From NCBI GenBank assembly GCA_948525355.1, contig CAOSOP010000064.1:1-7016 (forward strand): a DNA stretch of 7,016 bases. Reading direction: 5' to 3'. The translations under genes were made by a program, and so were the position numbers. This DNA comes from an uncultured Bacilli bacterium. Its GTDB lineage: Bacteria > Bacillota_I > Bacilli_A > RFN20 > CAG-288. Numbering within the stretch: the stretch's first letter is position 1; each line of letters opens with the position of its first letter. The notes beneath the pieces were generated by a model. It made no database searches, was not told the origin of the DNA, and worked only from the letters and a program-made list of their open reading frames with translations. This document shows, one piece after another, positions 5,518 to 7,016 of the stretch.

Positions 5518-6306
5518 ATGACTGAAATTATAGCTATTGCAAATCAAAAAGGTGGAGTTGGAAAAACAACAACCGCCATTAATTTATCAGCTTGCTTAGG
5601 TGCTCAAAACTACCGCTGTCTACTTATAGATTTAGATCCACAAGGCAACTGCTCGCGTGGTATAGGAATAGACAGTACAGCATTGAAAAGAACACTTTTT
5701 GATGCTATGGTTGGCCAAGTAGAAGTAAAAAAAGTCATAAAGAAAAATGTTACTAATAATGTTGACTTATTGCCAGCAAATTTAAATCTCGCATTGGTAG
5801 AATCGACAATCATTTCTTCAGGAAATGTTGGAAACAACTATAATGTCTTGCAAAACACAATAAAAGGGATTATTGACAAATATGATTTTATAATAATCGA
5901 TTGTCCTCCTTCACTTGGATTTCTCTGTTTTAACGCATTAACATTAGCCACCTCTACATTGATTCCTGTACAATGTGAATACTTTGCTATGGAAGCTGTT
6001 GCACAAATTCTTGCAACTATTAATTCAATAAGAACAACAACCAATCCAAATCTAGAAATTCTTGGATTCTTGCTTACAATGTATAGTCGTACAAGACTGA
6101 ATAGTGAAATAAGTGCTGAAGTTGCTCAGACATTTAAAGAAAAAACTTTAGGAACTCCTATTCCTCGCAATATAACACTTGCCGAATGCTCTGCTATTGG
6201 TGTACCAATTAACACATATAAACCAAGAGCAATAGGAACGATGGCCTATTCTTCACTAGCACGTGAGGTTATTGATTATGTCAACAAAAAAGAAAACAAC
6301 AAATAG
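5518..6306 (+). CDS. parA: Chromosome partitioning ATPase ParA (Soj)
   Basis: A 262-residue ParA/MinD-type ATPase that forms ATP-dependent dimers on DNA and, with ParB, drives origin segregation; in Bacillus its relative Soj also affects DnaA and sporulation entry. The deviant Walker A box KGGVGKT is at 11-17 (signature Lys11, catalytic Lys16), Walker A' LIDLDPQGN at 36-44 (Asp38, Asp40) and Walker B FIIIDCPPS at 124-132 (Asp128). The C-terminal IPRNITLAE at 215-223 carries the conserved Arg217 region linked to DNA binding. Length is typical of chromosomal Soj, with no N-terminal helix-turn-helix as in P1-type plasmid ParA. The start is fixed by the Walker A position and an upstream in-frame stop; there is no Shine-Dalgarno sequence. 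It overlaps parB by 29 bases. I recognise no defect: it looks fully active. Confidence 0.95.
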   Translation: MTEIIAIANQKGGVGKTTTAINLSACLGAQNYRCLLIDLDPQGNCSRGIGIDSTALKRTLFDAMVGQVEVKKVIKKNVTNNVDLLPANLNLALVESTIISSGNVGNNYNVLQNTIKGIIDKYDFIIIDCPPSLGFLCFNALTLATSTLIPVQCEYFAMEAVAQILATINSIRTTTNPNLEILGFLLTMYSRTRLNSEISAEVAQTFKEKTLGTPIPRNITLAECSAIGVPINTYKPRAIGTMAYSSLAREVIDYVNKKENNK

Positions 6307-6961
6307 CACTTTATCAGGTTCTTTAGATAAATTACTAAAAAAATATAGCAACACACAAGTTGCTACAAAGTTTGAACAAAATATTGCTTCAATTCCTTAT
6401 CGTGATTATGAGACTAAAGAAGTTGAAATTTTTGAACTCTTTAACATAGAATTATTTGATATAACAAATACATTTATAACTCAACTTCCATCATTTATTT
6501 TTATCGATGATAATAAGGCAAAAGTATTCTCTGGCATTGAACAATATATCAAGGCAAAAGAAGAACAAACAACATTTAAAGGCTGCTTAATAAAAGATAT
6601 AACATATGATGATGTATTGCTTTATTGTTTAAATAAAATAAATAGCAATCAATACAACTCTTTGGTAAAAGCATATGCTTTTAGTTTCTTAAAAAACAAA
6701 TTCAATATTAGTTTTAGTCAATTAAGCGAAGTGATTGGCGTTTCTAAAGGACATATTATTAATACAATAAGCCTTTTATCAATGCCAGAAGAAATAAAAA
6801 ACGATATAAAGAATTTTTCAATAAGCCCAACAATTGTTCGTGCGTTAAATGGTTTAAATAGCGATGAAAAAAAGATTGAGGCATATAAAGAAATTAAAAG
6901 CAAGAAACTTTCATCACTAGAATCTGTAAATCTCGTTAAATCATATAATAGCAAATCATAA
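6278..6961 (+). CDS. parB: Divergent ParB/Spo0J-like DNA-binding protein
   Basis: A 227-residue ParB-family protein, overlapping parA. I start it at the ATG at 6278 because GAGG (6265-6268) is well placed for it; an upstream GTG at 6263 lies within that binding site. Residues 12-20 (LSGSLDKLL) resemble the ParB N-terminal peptide that contacts ParA. The helix-turn-helix core is clear at about 137-190 (FSQLSEVIGVSKGHIINTISLLSMP, then IS...VRAL), matching the parS-reading domain. The N-terminal CTP-binding region aligns but is altered: the GERRxRA box reads GIEQYIKA (86-93) and the ENxxR box reads NKINS (119-123). The usual C-terminal dimer domain (about 40 residues) is absent; the protein stops right after the post-HTH helix. 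Foreign-looking DNA begins one base after the stop, so the missing C-terminus could be an assembly effect. Family firm; mechanism uncertain. Confidence 0.8.
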   Translation: MSTKKKTTNSTLSGSLDKLLKKYSNTQVATKFEQNIASIPYRDYETKEVEIFELFNIELFDITNTFITQLPSFIFIDDNKAKVFSGIEQYIKAKEEQTTFKGCLIKDITYDDVLLYCLNKINSNQYNSLVKAYAFSFLKNKFNISFSQLSEVIGVSKGHIINTISLLSMPEEIKNDIKNFSISPTIVRALNGLNSDEKKIEAYKEIKSKKLSSLESVNLVKSYNSKS

Positions 6962-7016
6962 TACCTCGCCCGCACCTCCTACACCGCTCCCGAATCCGTA
7001 GCCGTAGGCGGAGGAG
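6962..7016. other. GC-rich right edge, coding-like in one frame
   Basis: The composition switches sharply to high GC immediately after the parB stop. One plus-strand frame is open from 6962 to the end (18 codons, YLARTSYTAPESVAVGGG) and most of its codons end in C, as in a high-GC genome. A six-base tandem CCGTAG lies at 6996-7007. No gene is recognised. It looks like sequence from another genome or a recombination join. Confidence 0.45.

Noticed and set aside
6255..6270. CACGTG core resembling the centre of a parS site at the parA/parB junction
   Set aside because: Only about half of the 16-base parS consensus matches, and the sequence is explained by parA coding and the parB binding site.
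6974..7015. CCTCC/GGAGG inverted repeat in the right edge
   Set aside because: The arms are five bases with a bulge, common in GC-rich DNA, and no T run follows.

Overview
The window is AT-rich bacterial DNA from a low-GC Gram-positive, most likely an uncultured Bacilli/Erysipelotrichia-like gut bacterium. That lineage is an inference from four things: a dacB-spmA-spmB gene order as in endospore-forming Firmicutes, a tRNA gene with its CCA end encoded, clear AAAGGA-type ribosome binding sites on several genes, and a surface lipoprotein with Ser/Thr/Pro-rich linkers. TGA appears to be a stop (the dacB stop is the TGA of an ATGA overlap with spmA), which argues against the mycoplasma genetic code.

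Layout: the left half is all on the minus strand. From right to left of the divergence point at about 2930 it holds rluB (23S rRNA pseudouridine synthase), a two-domain surface lipoprotein closed by a strong terminator, an unrecognised Tyr-rich 86-residue protein, and a PF06541 (CmpB-type) membrane protein. The right half is all on the plus strand: tRNA-Thr(CGT), then the tightly overlapping operon dacB-spmA-spmB, a 220-base AT-rich spacer with a hairpin, and an overlapping parA-parB pair. The outermost ~60 bases at each end are much richer in GC than the rest and may not belong to this chromosome.

How the genes fit together: dacB-spmA-spmB is the cassette linked in Bacillus to spore cortex peptidoglycan trimming and spore core dehydration. 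parA-parB is a chromosome segregation module. rluB and the tRNA serve translation and are fired from two back-to-back promoters that occupy almost the same 45 bases.

The points most worth a second look are: (1) the ParB partner aligns with the ParB fold but both CTP-binding boxes are rewritten and the C-terminal dimer domain is missing, beside an intact ParA; (2) three genes (the 86-residue protein, dacB, parA) have no ribosome binding site and carry a -10-like hexamer 5-6 bases before the ATG, suggesting leaderless transcripts; (3) the superposed divergent rluB/tRNA promoters; (4) a seven-base C run early in the lipoprotein gene that could act as a phase-variation switch. I found no CRISPR array, transposase or other obvious mobile element.
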